A stretch of 64,000 nt of DNA from NCBI GenBank assembly GCA_031422555.1, contig JANPLZ010000056.1:1-64000 (forward strand), given 5' to 3'. The notes under the pieces were generated by a model. The model saw only the letters and a program-made list of their open reading frames with translations, ran no database searches and was not told the origin of the DNA. The DNA comes from JANNAT01 sp031422555 (GTDB lineage Bacteria > Pseudomonadota > Alphaproteobacteria > Rhodobacterales > Rhodobacteraceae). A program made the translations under genes and the position numbers. Of this stretch, positions 24,514 through 32,197 are shown one piece after another (within the stretch, counting starts at the first letter, position 1; every line of letters begins with the position of its first letter).

Positions 24514-25647
24514 TCAGGGCGCGATCCGCCGTGCCAGATATTGCGCAAATTCGAAATTCGGCCGCTCCAGATGCGACAGCGGGCCGGGCGCTGACAGACC
24601 GGCGCAAATCCCGGCATAGACCTTTTCGACGCAGTCCTTGTCTTCGATATTCACATCATCCAACAGCGCCTTGATCGTGGTCAGATAGCCCGCCGCCGCC
24701 GGATCGGCGCACCAATCGGCCGACATGCCACCGCCATACAACACATTGACATGATCCGGGCCATCCGGTGTCAGGCACAGATACCAGAAATACCCCGGCG
24801 TCAGCGTGATCAGCAGCGCAGGGTAAATCGACAACAGCCAGGTGATGCGGCGCTGATCGCCGGTCAACCGCGTGTTCGACGGGTGCGCCAGCGACAACGG
24901 GATGGTGTCGTTTTTCATGATGTAGTGATAGTTGAACGCCGGGCTGCCTTCGGGGCAGGTCATGCGCATCAGATCAACCGACCCGCCGATGGTGCCCGCA
25001 TGGCACACCGGCAAATGATAGCTTTCCATGAAATTCTCGGCCAACACTTTCCAGTTGGTGTTCCAGCGGAACGTCTCGCGAAAGGTTTCAACATAGCTGG
25101 CCATATCCAGATAGCCGACCAGATTTTCCACATCTTTCAACGCCACATAGGGATCGGGGGCATCGGGGTTCAGCGACACCATGATCCAGCCCAGCCAATC
25201 GACGCAGGCAATGGTGGGCAGCGCAATCTGGTCCTTGCAAAAATCGGTGTTGGCGGCCATCGCAGGCGCGCCGCGCAGACGGCCATCCAGATTATACGTC
25301 CACGCATGGTAGGGGCACACGATGCTGCGGGTGTTGCCGCGCCCGGTCAGCAAGGTTGACATCCGGTGGCGACACACGTTTGACATGGCGCGCAACTGGC
25401 CGCCCGCGTCGCGCAACACGATGATCGGCTCACCGGCGATCTCCATCGTCAGGTAGTCGCCGGGACTGGGCAAGGCATCGGCCCGGCCCGCCGACAGCCA
25501 GTCTTGGGAAAAGACATGGCGTTGCTCGGCGGCCAGAAACTCGGTCGAGGTGTAGACCGATTTTGGCATCGCATGGGCTGATGTGAACGGCACCGACACA
25601 TTGGCGTGCAATTCGGCCATGGGGGAAATCGGGCGATGGCTGGTCAT
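24514..25647 (-). CDS. Rieske non-heme iron oxygenase, large subunit
   Basis: A 377-residue ring-hydroxylating-type oxygenase. The 2Fe-2S Rieske motif is C92-x-H94 (CRHR) with C111-x2-H114 (CPYHAW); the mononuclear iron site is E208-x2-H211-x4-H216 in NWKVLAENFMESYHLPVCH. This subfamily includes quaternary-amine demethylases (glycine betaine, stachydrine, carnitine oxygenases) as well as aromatic dioxygenases. The BetI-like regulator next door and the demethylase-like neighbours favour an N-methylated substrate. No ferredoxin-reductase partner gene is present in the window. First gene of the minus-strand operon; an ATG at 25620 is an alternative start. Confidence 0.85.
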   Translation of the reverse strand: MTSHRPISPMAELHANVSVPFTSAHAMPKSVYTSTEFLAAEQRHVFSQDWLSAGRADALPSPGDYLTMEIAGEPIIVLRDAGGQLRAMSNVCRHRMSTLLTGRGNTRSIVCPYHAWTYNLDGRLRGAPAMAANTDFCKDQIALPTIACVDWLGWIMVSLNPDAPDPYVALKDVENLVGYLDMASYVETFRETFRWNTNWKVLAENFMESYHLPVCHAGTIGGSVDLMRMTCPEGSPAFNYHYIMKNDTIPLSLAHPSNTRLTGDQRRITWLLSIYPALLITLTPGYFWYLCLTPDGPDHVNVLYGGGMSADWCADPAAAGYLTTIKALLDDVNIEDKDCVEKVYAGICAGLSAPGPLSHLERPNFEFAQYLARRIAP

Positions 25648-25840
25648 GGCGGGGCTTTCGCTGATAGCGGGCGGTGGGGCAGGCGTGTTTGAAAGCTGCG
25701 CCGAATTTGTCGAATTGGAAACCCTTGATTTTCGGCAGCGCCGAAGTTGCGGTTTGGCCAGGGGTGCACGCGGTGCGGTCAGGCTCTGGACAATCGCCGC
25801 GCGGCGCGATCAATATCCTTTGCTGTTGCCAAAGGGGGAT

Positions 25841-26476
25841 ATGCACCTGCCAACAAGTCCAGAGGCAAGCCTTGCCCGCAAACAACCGCGCGACGTGCGG
25901 CGCGGTCAGTTGATCGAGGCGACAATCCGGGTGATTGCGGCGCGTGGCTATGCCCGCACCACCTTGGCCGAAGTGGCGCGCAACGCCGGTCTGGCGCATG
26001 GCTTGGTCAATTTCCATTTCAAAACCAAAGAGCTGTTGCTGTCCGAAACGCTGGGGTTTTTATGGGCTGAATATCGCCAGAATTGGGCGGCAGCCCTTGC
26101 AGGTGCGGGCAGTGAGCCGGCGGATCAATTGCGCGCGCTGATCCATGCCGATTTTGACCCCGCCATCTGCACCCCCGACCGTCAGGGTGCCTGGGCCGCG
26201 TTTTGGGCCGAAGCGCAATGCAGACCGCTTTACCAAGAGAAATGCGCGATGAATGATGCGCAATACATCGGCCATCTGGAAGACATCTGTGCCCGGCTGT
26301 TTGGCCACGCGGATCACCGGTCGGTCCGCGCAGCCCGGGTGATCCGCATCGCGCTGGAAGGCGTGTGGATGGATATGATCACGCAATCGACGCCTTATTC
26401 GCGCGATGAGGCACTGGCCACGGTGCTGGCGGCGGCGGCGGCGTTCTTTCCGGCGCAGTTTGACGATGTTGGCTAA
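25841..26476 (+). CDS. TetR-family regulator, BetI-like
   Basis: A 211-residue TetR-type repressor: N-terminal HTH RRGQLIEATIRVIAARGYARTTL then EVARNAGLAHGLVNFHFKTKELLL (about 20-67), and a C-terminal ligand domain whose AAFWAEAQCRPLYQ segment resembles the BetI C-terminal family. BetI controls choline/betaine genes, supporting a quaternary-amine theme. AGGGGG before the ATG at 25841 decides the start. It is divergent from the Rieske oxygenase gene across 193 bases, which should contain its operator, though I saw no clear palindrome. Confidence 0.85.
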   Translation: MHLPTSPEASLARKQPRDVRRGQLIEATIRVIAARGYARTTLAEVARNAGLAHGLVNFHFKTKELLLSETLGFLWAEYRQNWAAALAGAGSEPADQLRALIHADFDPAICTPDRQGAWAAFWAEAQCRPLYQEKCAMNDAQYIGHLEDICARLFGHADHRSVRAARVIRIALEGVWMDMITQSTPYSRDEALATVLAAAAAFFPAQFDDVG

Positions 26477-26477
26477 A

Positions 26478-26571
26478 CTTTAGTTAAAATTGCGTTTCAT
26501 TTTGGCGCAAATACTCCACGGGGGGCGGCAATTGACGTGTCAATTGCCGCTTGGGGGGTGTGAAACCCCCC
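26478..26571. repeat. Dispersed intergenic repeat, family A, copy 3 (fullest copy)
   Basis: AAAATTGCGTTTCATTTTGG, then CGCAAATACTCCACGGGGGG, a 26-base palindromic hairpin at 26525-26550 with arms GCGGCAATTGAC, and a second hairpin GGGGGG-TGTGAAA-CCCCCC (26553-26571). Two in-frame starts or stops do not matter here: it is wholly intergenic, between convergent tetR and glycerate kinase genes, and can terminate both. Confidence 0.8.
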
Positions 26572-26575
26572 GCTT

Positions 26576-27823
26576 TCAGGCCGGGGGCACAATCAAAATC
26601 GCGCGAAAATCGTTTACATTGGTCAAAGTCGGCCCGGTGATCACCTGATCGCCAAGCGCTGCAAAATAGCTGTGGGCGTCGTTGTCATTCAGCGCCTGTC
26701 CCGCATCCCGCGCCGACCGGGCCAGCGTGGTCGGCGTCACGATGGCCCCCGCCACTTCGGCCGCGCCATCAACGCCGTCGGTATCGCAGGCCAGCGCATG
26801 GATGCGCGGATGGCCCTGCAAGGCAATCGCCAAGGCCAGACAAAATTCGGCATTCGGCCCGCCGATGCCCGCGCCTCGGCGCGTCACCGTCAATTCGCCC
26901 CCCGACAACAGCACAATCGGCTTGGCATCCCGCGCCATAGCGCTTGCGATTTCCACCGCCATCGCGGCTTGCAAAACCGCCACATCGCGCGCCTCACCTT
27001 CCAGCGCGTCGCCCAGCAGCCGCACATCGCAACCCTGCGACTGCGCCAAGGACTGTGCCGCCTGCAAAGATTGCGCCGGTGCTGCGATCACCCGGTTGGT
27101 GGTGGTGGTCAGGCGCGGATCGGTTGGCGCAATCGTCGTGGTGGTTTGCAAGGCCAGCACGGCAGTTTCAGGCAGTTTTATCCCCCAACGCGCGGCAATC
27201 GCCCGCGCCTCGGCGGCACAGCTGGCCTCGGCCACCGTGGGCCCCGAGCCGATAAACGCCGGGTCATCGCCGGGAACATCCGAGATCATCAACCCCAGAA
27301 CGCGGGCCGGATAGGCCGCCGCCGCCAATTGTCCGCCTTTGACCAACGACAAATGTTTGCGCAAGATGTTCATCTGGCCGATGGGCGCGCCCGATGCCAG
27401 AAGGCTGGCGTTGATCGCCTGCTTTTGCGTCAGCGATATCCCCGGCCTTGGGGCGCATAACAGCGCGGACGCCCCGCCCGACATCAGCGCCAGCACAAAA
27501 TCATCCGGCCCCAACGCTTGCACCATATCCAGCATCCGCGCCGTGGCCGCCATGCCCGCAGCATCCGGCACCGGATGGGCAGCTTCAACGATTTCAATGC
27601 TGTGGCAGGGGCGCGCGTATCCATAGCGCGTGATCACAAGTCCCGTGCATGGACCCCAGACCGCTTCAACCGCTTCGGCCATACGGGCCGATGCCTTACC
27701 CGCCCCGATTACCAGCACCCGGCCCGCGGGCTTGGGCGGCAGATGCAGGGCGATGGCCCGCATCGGATCGGCCACATCGACGGCGCGGTCAAACAGCGCG
27801 CGCAGCAAGGCGTGTTCGTTCAT
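26576..27823 (-). CDS. Glycerate 2-kinase (GckA/TtuD, MOFRL family)
   Basis: A 415-residue protein of the glycerate 2-kinase family, long mislabelled as hydroxypyruvate reductase. Typical segments are VIGAGKASARMAEAVE, LMSGGASALLCAPRPGISL, NILRKHLSLVKGGQLA and the C-terminal GGPNAEFCLALA with ACDTDGVDG. It phosphorylates D-glycerate to 2-phosphoglycerate using ATP, feeding lower glycolysis. It follows the Gfo/Idh gene by 89 bases on the same strand, so the pair probably handles a sugar-acid or glyoxylate-derived intermediate. Confidence 0.88.
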   Translation of the reverse strand: MNEHALLRALFDRAVDVADPMRAIALHLPPKPAGRVLVIGAGKASARMAEAVEAVWGPCTGLVITRYGYARPCHSIEIVEAAHPVPDAAGMAATARMLDMVQALGPDDFVLALMSGGASALLCAPRPGISLTQKQAINASLLASGAPIGQMNILRKHLSLVKGGQLAAAAYPARVLGLMISDVPGDDPAFIGSGPTVAEASCAAEARAIAARWGIKLPETAVLALQTTTTIAPTDPRLTTTTNRVIAAPAQSLQAAQSLAQSQGCDVRLLGDALEGEARDVAVLQAAMAVEIASAMARDAKPIVLLSGGELTVTRRGAGIGGPNAEFCLALAIALQGHPRIHALACDTDGVDGAAEVAGAIVTPTTLARSARDAGQALNDNDAHSYFAALGDQVITGPTLTNVNDFRAILIVPPA

Positions 27824-27912
27824 GTCAATCCTGTCCCTTGCCTATCCCTTGCGCCTGAAATGCAGGGCGGGTTTGCGCGAAAGCCAAGACCGCGCTGCCG
27901 CGACTGAACCTG

Positions 27913-28905
27913 CTAAATGTCCGCAATCTGCACCCGCATCCCGGTCTGGGCCGCTTGGCGCACGGCCTGTGCGACCTGCAATGACGCAATGCCATCCGCC
28001 CCCGTCGCGGCGGGCAGGCCCTTGCCCCGCGTGGCATCGCCAAAGCGCCCCACACCATATTCATACAGATTATGCGGCGCATAGGCCACAGCCTCGCGCC
28101 CCAGTGCGGTGACCAGTTCCACCCGGCCGACAGGGTTTTGCGTCATCACACCTTGGGCAAAAATTGAACCTTCGCTGCCATGCACTTCCAGCCCCGATCC
28201 GGCATAGGGATGGGTGAAACTTTCATGCGCCATCACCTGCACCCCCGATGGCAGCGTCGCGGTCCACATCACCGAATCCTCAACCCCAGTGCCCATGCCC
28301 GAGGATACGGCGGTTGCCACCACATCCACCGGGGTTTGCCCCAGCAAAAACCGCAGCGTGTCGGCGTCATGCACGCAGATATCGGCAATCACCCCGCCGC
28401 CCGCGCCTGCATCATTGATCCGCCAGCCTTGCAGCGCTGGCGGCAGATGCACCGCATGAAACAGCCGCGCTGACAACACCCGGCCAATGCGGCCATGCGC
28501 GATCAGATCGCGGATGGCATGATGGCTGCCCGCACAGCGTAAATGATGGTTGGTGGCAAAGGTCAGCCCTGCCGCCGCCGCAGCCTGCACCATCTGCCGG
28601 GCTTGCGGCAGCGTCATCGCCAGCGGCTTTTCGCACAGCACATGCTTGCCCGCCGCAATCGCCGTCATGCTTTGCGCAAAGTGCTTGTCATTGGTGGACG
28701 AGATGTAAACCGCCGCCACGCTGTGATCGGCCAACATCGCGCCCAGATCGGTGCCATGCCGGGGGATGCCATGGATTTGGGCATAGCGTGCGGAATGATC
28801 CGCCGTGCCACTGACCACCCAGCCAATCGTGCCGCCCGTGGCGCGGATGGCCGCAATCATGTGTTGGGCCGCAATGGTGCTGGCCCCGATCAACCCCCAG
28901 ATCAT
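27913..28905 (-). CDS. Gfo/Idh/MocA-family NAD(P)-dependent oxidoreductase
   Basis: A 330-residue dehydrogenase with N-terminal Rossmann start IWGLIGASTIAAQHM and the E92-K93-P94 motif (HVLCEKPLA). The C-terminal domain includes ICVHDADTLRFLLG with the conserved Asp. The substrate is probably a sugar, inositol or sugar acid. I use the ATG at 28905; the frame runs open another 80 codons upstream through the promoter and operator-like region, which argues against the longer form. It heads a two-gene unit with glycerate kinase. Confidence 0.85.
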   Translation of the reverse strand: MIWGLIGASTIAAQHMIAAIRATGGTIGWVVSGTADHSARYAQIHGIPRHGTDLGAMLADHSVAAVYISSTNDKHFAQSMTAIAAGKHVLCEKPLAMTLPQARQMVQAAAAAGLTFATNHHLRCAGSHHAIRDLIAHGRIGRVLSARLFHAVHLPPALQGWRINDAGAGGGVIADICVHDADTLRFLLGQTPVDVVATAVSSGMGTGVEDSVMWTATLPSGVQVMAHESFTHPYAGSGLEVHGSEGSIFAQGVMTQNPVGRVELVTALGREAVAYAPHNLYEYGVGRFGDATRGKGLPAATGADGIASLQVAQAVRQAAQTGMRVQIADI

Positions 28906-28935
28906 CGTCTGACTCCCGTGTATGGAACCTGCATA

Positions 28936-28947
28936 TGGAACGTTCCA
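28936..28947. promoter_or_regulatory. Putative operator of the Gfo/Idh - glycerate kinase unit
   Basis: TGGAACGTTCCA is a 12-bp perfect palindrome located at the expected transcription start of the minus-strand promoter. A second TATGGAAC lies at 28921-28928 as a direct repeat of 28934-28941. The symmetry fits IclR- or LacI/GntR-type repressors; no such regulator gene adjoins. Confidence 0.5.
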
Positions 28948-28949
28948 GT

Positions 28950-28979
28950 CAGATAGACGGAACCCCTTGGCGCTGTCAA
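28950..28979 (-). promoter_or_regulatory. Candidate sigma-70 promoter of the Gfo/Idh gene
   Basis: On the minus strand a perfect TTGACA (28979-28974) is followed after 18 bases by TATCTG (28955-28950), a weak -10. Transcription would begin near 28943, inside the TGGAACGTTCCA palindrome, a classic repressor arrangement. Confidence 0.45.
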
Positions 28980-29017
28980 TCGCCGGGCCATGAGTTTTCG
29001 GCCAAGGCCGTGGCCAT

Positions 29018-29050
29018 CTGGTCTTAGCTGACTGTTGTATCTGGTCATAA
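29018..29050 (+). promoter_or_regulatory. Putative TauR-binding direct repeats upstream of tpa
   Basis: CTGGTCTTAG (29018-29027) and CTGGTCATAA (29041-29050) are direct repeats 23 bases apart, 80-112 bases upstream of tpa. From memory, TauR of Rhodobacter capsulatus binds direct repeats close to CTGGACYTAA at the tpa promoter; these differ mainly at one position. Spacing of about two helical turns fits a MocR-type regulator. Confidence 0.5.
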
Positions 29051-29129
29051 GCACAAAGCCTGCTATCTTGGATTATGCCGATAGGTGAAATCCGGCGCGC
29101 AGCGTCACGAAAACCAAAAGGGGTCAGCC

Positions 29130-30509
29130 ATGGACGGCTACGCATCTGCCAATGACATCAGCGAAGTCATCGCTGCCGACAAGCGCCATGTCTGGCACCA
29201 CCTGATCCAGCACAAACAGTTCGAAACCAATGATCCGCGCATCGTGGTCGAAGGCCGGGGCATGCGGGTTTGGGATGCGCGCGGCAAGGAATATCTGGAT
29301 GCGGTTTCGGGCGCTGTATGGACGGTAAACGTCGGCTACGGGCGCGAAAGCATTGCCAACGCGGTGCGCGATCAGTTGTTGAAGATGAACTATTTCGCAG
29401 GGGTCGGCGGGTCTATTCCCGGCGCGATCTTTGCCGACCGGTTGATTTCCAAAATGCCGGGGATGAGCCGGGTCTACTATTCAAACTCGGGGTCCGAGGC
29501 GAATGAAAAAGTCTACAAGATGGTGCGGCAAATCTCGCACAAGCATCACGGCGGCAAAAAGTGGAAGATACTTTACCGTGAACGCGATTATCACGGCACC
29601 ACCATCGGCACGCTGGCCACCAGCGGCCAGTTGGAACGCGCAGCGCAGTATGGGCCATACCCGGACGGCTTTGTGATGGTGCCGCATTGCCTTGAATACC
29701 GCGCCCAGTGGGATGTCGAAAATTACGGTCTGCGCGCCGCGAATGCCATTGAAGAGGTGATCTTGCGGGAAGGCGCCGACAGCATCGGCGCGTTGGTGCT
29801 GGAACCGGTCACCGCAGGGGGTGGCGTGATTACGCCCCCCGCAGGCTATTGGGACCGGGTGCAGGAAATTTGCGCCAAATACAACATCTTGCTGCATATC
29901 GACGAAGTGGTTTGCGGCGTCGGGCGCACCGGCACGTGGTTTGGCTATCAGCATTACGGCATCAAGCCCGATTTCGTCACCATGGCCAAAGGCGTCGCCT
30001 CGGGCTATGCGGCGATTTCTTGCACCGTGACAACAGAGGCGGTGTTTGATCTGTTCAAGGATGATGCGGGCGATCCGATGTCGTATTTCCGCGATATCTC
30101 GACGTTTGGCGGCTGCACGGCGGGGCCGGCGGCGGCGCTGGAAAACATGCGCATCATCGAAGATGAAAACCTGCTGGATAACACCATTCGCATGGGCGCG
30201 CGGGTGATCGACAATCTGAACGCGCTGATGGACAAGCACAAAATCATCGGCGATGTGCGCGGCAAGGGGCTGTTTTGTGGCGCCGAACTGGTGGCTGACC
30301 GGATCACCAAAGAACCCGCACCCGAAAAGATGGTCGCCGCCGTGGTGGCCGATTGCAACGCCCAAGGGGTGATCATCGGCATGACCAACCGCTCGGTGCC
30401 GGGGTTGAACAACACGCTGTGCCTGTCGCCCGCGCTGATTGCGACGCCCGATGATATCGACCAGATCACCGATGCCATCGACCGCGCGCTGACACGCGTG
30501 TTTGGATAA
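29130..30509 (+). CDS. tpa: Taurine-pyruvate aminotransferase
   Basis: A 459-residue class III, PLP-dependent aminotransferase. It transfers the amino group of taurine to pyruvate, giving sulfoacetaldehyde and alanine. The PLP Lys is K287 (VTMAKGVASGY), preceded by LHIDEVVCGVGRTG with the cofactor Asp. Phosphate-binding NSGSEANE and YHGTTIGTLATSG are also clear. The ATG at 29130 follows GGGGTCAGCC, a weak site. Class III enzymes are hard to split by eye, but tauR and xsc directly downstream make Tpa the best call. A hairpin after its stop suggests partial termination before tauR. Confidence 0.88.
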   Translation: MDGYASANDISEVIAADKRHVWHHLIQHKQFETNDPRIVVEGRGMRVWDARGKEYLDAVSGAVWTVNVGYGRESIANAVRDQLLKMNYFAGVGGSIPGAIFADRLISKMPGMSRVYYSNSGSEANEKVYKMVRQISHKHHGGKKWKILYRERDYHGTTIGTLATSGQLERAAQYGPYPDGFVMVPHCLEYRAQWDVENYGLRAANAIEEVILREGADSIGALVLEPVTAGGGVITPPAGYWDRVQEICAKYNILLHIDEVVCGVGRTGTWFGYQHYGIKPDFVTMAKGVASGYAAISCTVTTEAVFDLFKDDAGDPMSYFRDISTFGGCTAGPAAALENMRIIEDENLLDNTIRMGARVIDNLNALMDKHKIIGDVRGKGLFCGAELVADRITKEPAPEKMVAAVVADCNAQGVIIGMTNRSVPGLNNTLCLSPALIATPDDIDQITDAIDRALTRVFG

Positions 30510-30525
30510 CCCCCGAACCGCCTTG

Positions 30526-30554
30526 TCGCCCCTGCAAAACAACTGCGGGGGCGA
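30526..30554 (+). terminator. Stem-loop after tpa
   Basis: CGCCCCTGCA (30527-30536) pairs with TGCGGGGGCG (30544-30553), with one G-U pair, around AAACAAC, and one flanking T-A pair extends it. It starts 17 bases after the tpa stop and is followed by a pyrimidine-rich stretch. It probably ends or attenuates tpa transcription ahead of tauR. Confidence 0.55.
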
Positions 30555-30570
30555 ACCCACTTCCCTTATC

Positions 30571-30612
30571 CTTTCATCTGTTCTTAAATATCCCCGCCGG
30601 AGGCATCCCGCC
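30571..30612. repeat. Dispersed intergenic repeat, family A, copy 4 (partial)
   Basis: CTTTCATCTGTTCTTAAATA followed by TCCCCGCCGG matches the family A core but lacks the two downstream hairpins. It lies between tpa and tauR, directly behind the tpa stem-loop. Confidence 0.6.
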
Positions 30613-30636
30613 CTGTCGCCAAGACCATAGGCCGCC

Positions 30637-32124
30637 ATGCCGATCCCGCCCGAAGCCTTTGTGCTGCCCGGCCCCGCGCGCGGCACCTTGCAGCAACGCA
30701 TCCGGCAGATGGTCACCGAAGGCGTGTTGTCGGGCCGCTTTGCGCCGGGGCAAAAGATGCCGTCCTCGCGCGGGCTGGCGCTGCATCTGGGCATCAGCCG
30801 CATCACGGTGACGCTGTCTTATGCGGAATTGATCTCGGCGGATTACCTGATGGCCAAGGGCCGGTCGGGCTATTACATTTCTGACACAGCGCCGCGCGCA
30901 CCCGACCTGCCCAGCCTTGCCGCCCGCAGCGAAAGCCCCGATTTTGCCCGTCTGACCGGGCAGCGGTTTTCGGCGGTGGCGGCCGTGGCGCGCCCCACGG
31001 ATTGGGAAAGCTATCCCTATCCGTTTATCTACGGCCAATCCGATGCCAGCCTGTTTGATCACCAAAACTGGCGGCTTTGTGCGTTGCGGGCACTTGGGCG
31101 GCGCGATTTTGTGGCGCTGACCCAAGATTACTATGACCGCGACGACGCGTTGCTGATCGAACATCTGGTGCGGTCAATCCTGCCGCGCCGCGGCATTGCG
31201 GCGCGCGAGGATGAGGTGCTGCTGACCCTTGGCGCGCAAAACGGGCTGTGGCTGGCGGCAGCAACTCTGCTCGGGCCGGGGCGGCGGGCGGTGGTGGAAA
31301 ATCCGGGCTATCCGGGGTTGCGCGGCATTCTGGATACGTCGGGCACCACCGTTATCCCGGTCGATGTCGATCAAGACGGGCTGCCGCCCGACGCCATTCC
31401 GCCCGGCGTCGATGTGGTGTTCACCACCGCCAGCCATCAATGCCCGACCAATGCCACCATGCCGCTGGACCGTCGGCTGGCTTTGCTCGCGGCGGCGGCG
31501 CGCGAAGGCTTTGTCGTGGTCGAGGATGATTATGAATTTGAGATGTCGTTTCTCAAACCGGTGTCCCCGGCGCTGAAATCGCTCGATGCCGATGGCCGGG
31601 TGGTTTATGCCGGGTCGTTTTCAAAGTCGGTATTTCCGGGCTTGCGGCTGGGCTATCTTGTTGGCCCTGCCAGTTTTATCCGCGAAGCCCGGGCGCTGCG
31701 GCTGATGATGCTGCGCCATCCGCCGGGGCATATCCAGCGCACCGTCGCGTATTTTCTGGCGCTGGGCCATTACGATGCGCTGATCAACCGGATGCGCAGC
31801 GCCTACCGCCGCCGCCGTCAGGTGATGGACGAAGCGATCCGCGATCATGGGCTGGGCATGGCCGGGCAGGGCGGCTTTGGCGGATCAAGTGTGTGGATGC
31901 GCGCGCCGGACGGCGTGAACACCGAAACGCTGGCCGCCACGCTGCGCGCCGAGGGCGTGCTGATCGAACCGGGGCGGACGTTTTTTGACCCCAAAGCAGC
32001 GCCACAAAACTTCTACCGTCTGGGGTATTCCTCGATCAGCCCGGCGCGCATACCCGAAGGGATTGCCCGGATTGCAAAGGCGGTTCAATCTGGGGCGGTG
32101 CAATCTGGCCTTATCCAGCCTTAA
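30637..32124 (+). CDS. tauR: MocR-type regulator of taurine utilisation, TauR
   Basis: A 495-residue GntR/aminotransferase fusion. The N-terminal winged helix (LQQRIRQMVTEGVLSGRF then PSSRGLALHLGISRITVTLSY, about 12-60) is joined to a class I aminotransferase-like effector domain with PLP Lys K330 in GSFSKSVFPGLRLGY. TauR activates taurine genes when taurine-derived signals bind. It lies between tpa and xsc, and the direct repeats upstream of tpa are likely targets. Normal full length for a MocR protein. Confidence 0.87.
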   Translation: MPIPPEAFVLPGPARGTLQQRIRQMVTEGVLSGRFAPGQKMPSSRGLALHLGISRITVTLSYAELISADYLMAKGRSGYYISDTAPRAPDLPSLAARSESPDFARLTGQRFSAVAAVARPTDWESYPYPFIYGQSDASLFDHQNWRLCALRALGRRDFVALTQDYYDRDDALLIEHLVRSILPRRGIAAREDEVLLTLGAQNGLWLAAATLLGPGRRAVVENPGYPGLRGILDTSGTTVIPVDVDQDGLPPDAIPPGVDVVFTTASHQCPTNATMPLDRRLALLAAAAREGFVVVEDDYEFEMSFLKPVSPALKSLDADGRVVYAGSFSKSVFPGLRLGYLVGPASFIREARALRLMMLRHPPGHIQRTVAYFLALGHYDALINRMRSAYRRRRQVMDEAIRDHGLGMAGQGGFGGSSVWMRAPDGVNTETLAATLRAEGVLIEPGRTFFDPKAAPQNFYRLGYSSISPARIPEGIARIAKAVQSGAVQSGLIQP

Positions 32125-32197
32125 TGACTGGCCCTAAGGCGGGCCAGCCCGTCCGGTTAAGACAGAACGACCCCTTTTGCCCTTGAGGAGACGCAGG

